Shown here piece by piece: positions 63,735-64,000 of a stretch of DNA of 64,000 nt. Location of the stretch: contig NZ_WXTX01000010.1 of NCBI RefSeq assembly GCF_009848685.1, positions 1 to 64,000 on the forward strand. The letters run 5' to 3'. The translations under genes and the position numbers were made by a program. Below the pieces are notes generated by a model, which made no database searches, had not been told where the DNA came from, and was given only the letters and a program-made list of their open reading frames with translations. The DNA comes from Andreprevotia sp. IGB-42 (lineage in GTDB: Bacteria; Pseudomonadota; Gammaproteobacteria; Burkholderiales; Chitinibacteraceae). Positions within the stretch are counted from its first letter, which is position 1; every line of letters begins with the position of its first letter.

Positions 63735-64000
63735 TGATTGGTGCCGGTGAGTTCGTTACCCGGATCAATAACGGGAGTTTTCTGCGCGAGCTATTCTCCA
63801 GCGAGCAAAACTGGGATGCCATGCTGGATGCAAGGGATTCGCCCTGCTTCGATGCAGCATGGTGCGCAGCCTTTGCAGCGGTTCAGCCAGATGGCGCAGA
63901 AAGCAGCCTCGCAAAGGAAGTCAGGGAAACGGTCTTCAAGGAGGTATTGCAGCTGACTGGTCATGCCGAGCTGGCCGGGTACGCGTCCGATGATTTTAGC
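63734..64000 (+). CDS. Unidentified protein, cut by the right edge
   Basis: At least 89 codons are open from the ATG at 63734 to the window end, overlapping the previous stop by one base. Tryptophan-, cysteine- and acidic-rich segments (SSEQNWDAMLDARDSPCF, AAWCAAFAAVQPD) suggest a soluble protein. No family is recognised. The overlap and matched strand support a real gene coupled to the 107-residue protein upstream. Confidence 0.6.
   Translation, partial: MIGAGEFVTRINNGSFLRELFSSEQNWDAMLDARDSPCFDAAWCAAFAAVQPDGAESSLAKEVRETVFKEVLQLTGHAELAGYASDDFS

Overview
The window reads as chromosomal DNA of a high-GC betaproteobacterium, most likely of the order Neisseriales and probably a chitin degrader (Chitinibacteraceae-like). 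This rests on gene content and order: ftsYEX beside rpoH, an M16 peptidase pair with rsmD and a YfhL-type ferredoxin, metXW, ruvC/ruvAB, tolQRAB-pal-cpoB, proB beside a CNP1-type gene, a DksA of the one-cysteine class, and a secreted protein with a chitin-binding-type module. The genus cannot be fixed from the sequence alone. No tRNA, CRISPR array, intact transposase or complete prophage was found. The one structural RNA gene is RNase P RNA.

Left end (1-4.9 kb): a phage-type large polyvalent protein gene runs off the left edge and carries a single in-frame amber codon. It is followed by a region with a 15-bp inverted repeat, and by a secreted putative metallopeptidase with chitin-binding, crystallin-like and FN3 modules. 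From 4.9 to 15.2 kb lie housekeeping genes: rpoH with a perfect CIRCE operator upstream, ftsX-ftsE-ftsY, an active/inactive M16 peptidase pair, rsmD, a one-pore channel gene, a ferredoxin, cca and cysK. From 21.3 down to 15.3 kb a tightly packed minus-strand operon runs metX-metW-oxidoreductase-M14 carboxypeptidase-CHASE/PAS sensor. From 21.4 to 26.2 kb are lipopolysaccharide core/O-antigen genes (four glycosyltransferases and an O-antigen ligase).

The middle (26.3-45 kb) holds aroG, dksA, a small cytochrome c, a TonB-like gene, ruvC, ruvAB, a solute-binding protein, the zinc uptake operon zur-(small His-rich membrane protein)-znuC-znuB-znuA, the complete tol-pal system, and queE and queC with a ClC chloride transporter gene between them.

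The right part (45-64 kb) holds a minus-strand locus that looks like a dedicated Lol-like export system (ABC ATPase, FtsX-type permease, DUF2306 membrane protein, LolA-like protein, outer-membrane barrel). It continues with an msrQ gene without msrP, proB, a CNP1-type gene, a His-rich zinc-type CDF exporter, a TusA-like protein, pyrC and an enlarged rnpB followed by about 2.1 tandem repeats of roughly 200 bp. Then come a LytS/AlgR-type two-component pair, an alpha/beta hydrolase, a SUKH-family protein, comM and three unidentified small genes that may be immunity-type cargo. The best candidates for something little described are the His-rich peptide coupled between zur and znuC, the Lol-like five-gene locus, and the enlarged RNase P RNA with its downstream repeats.
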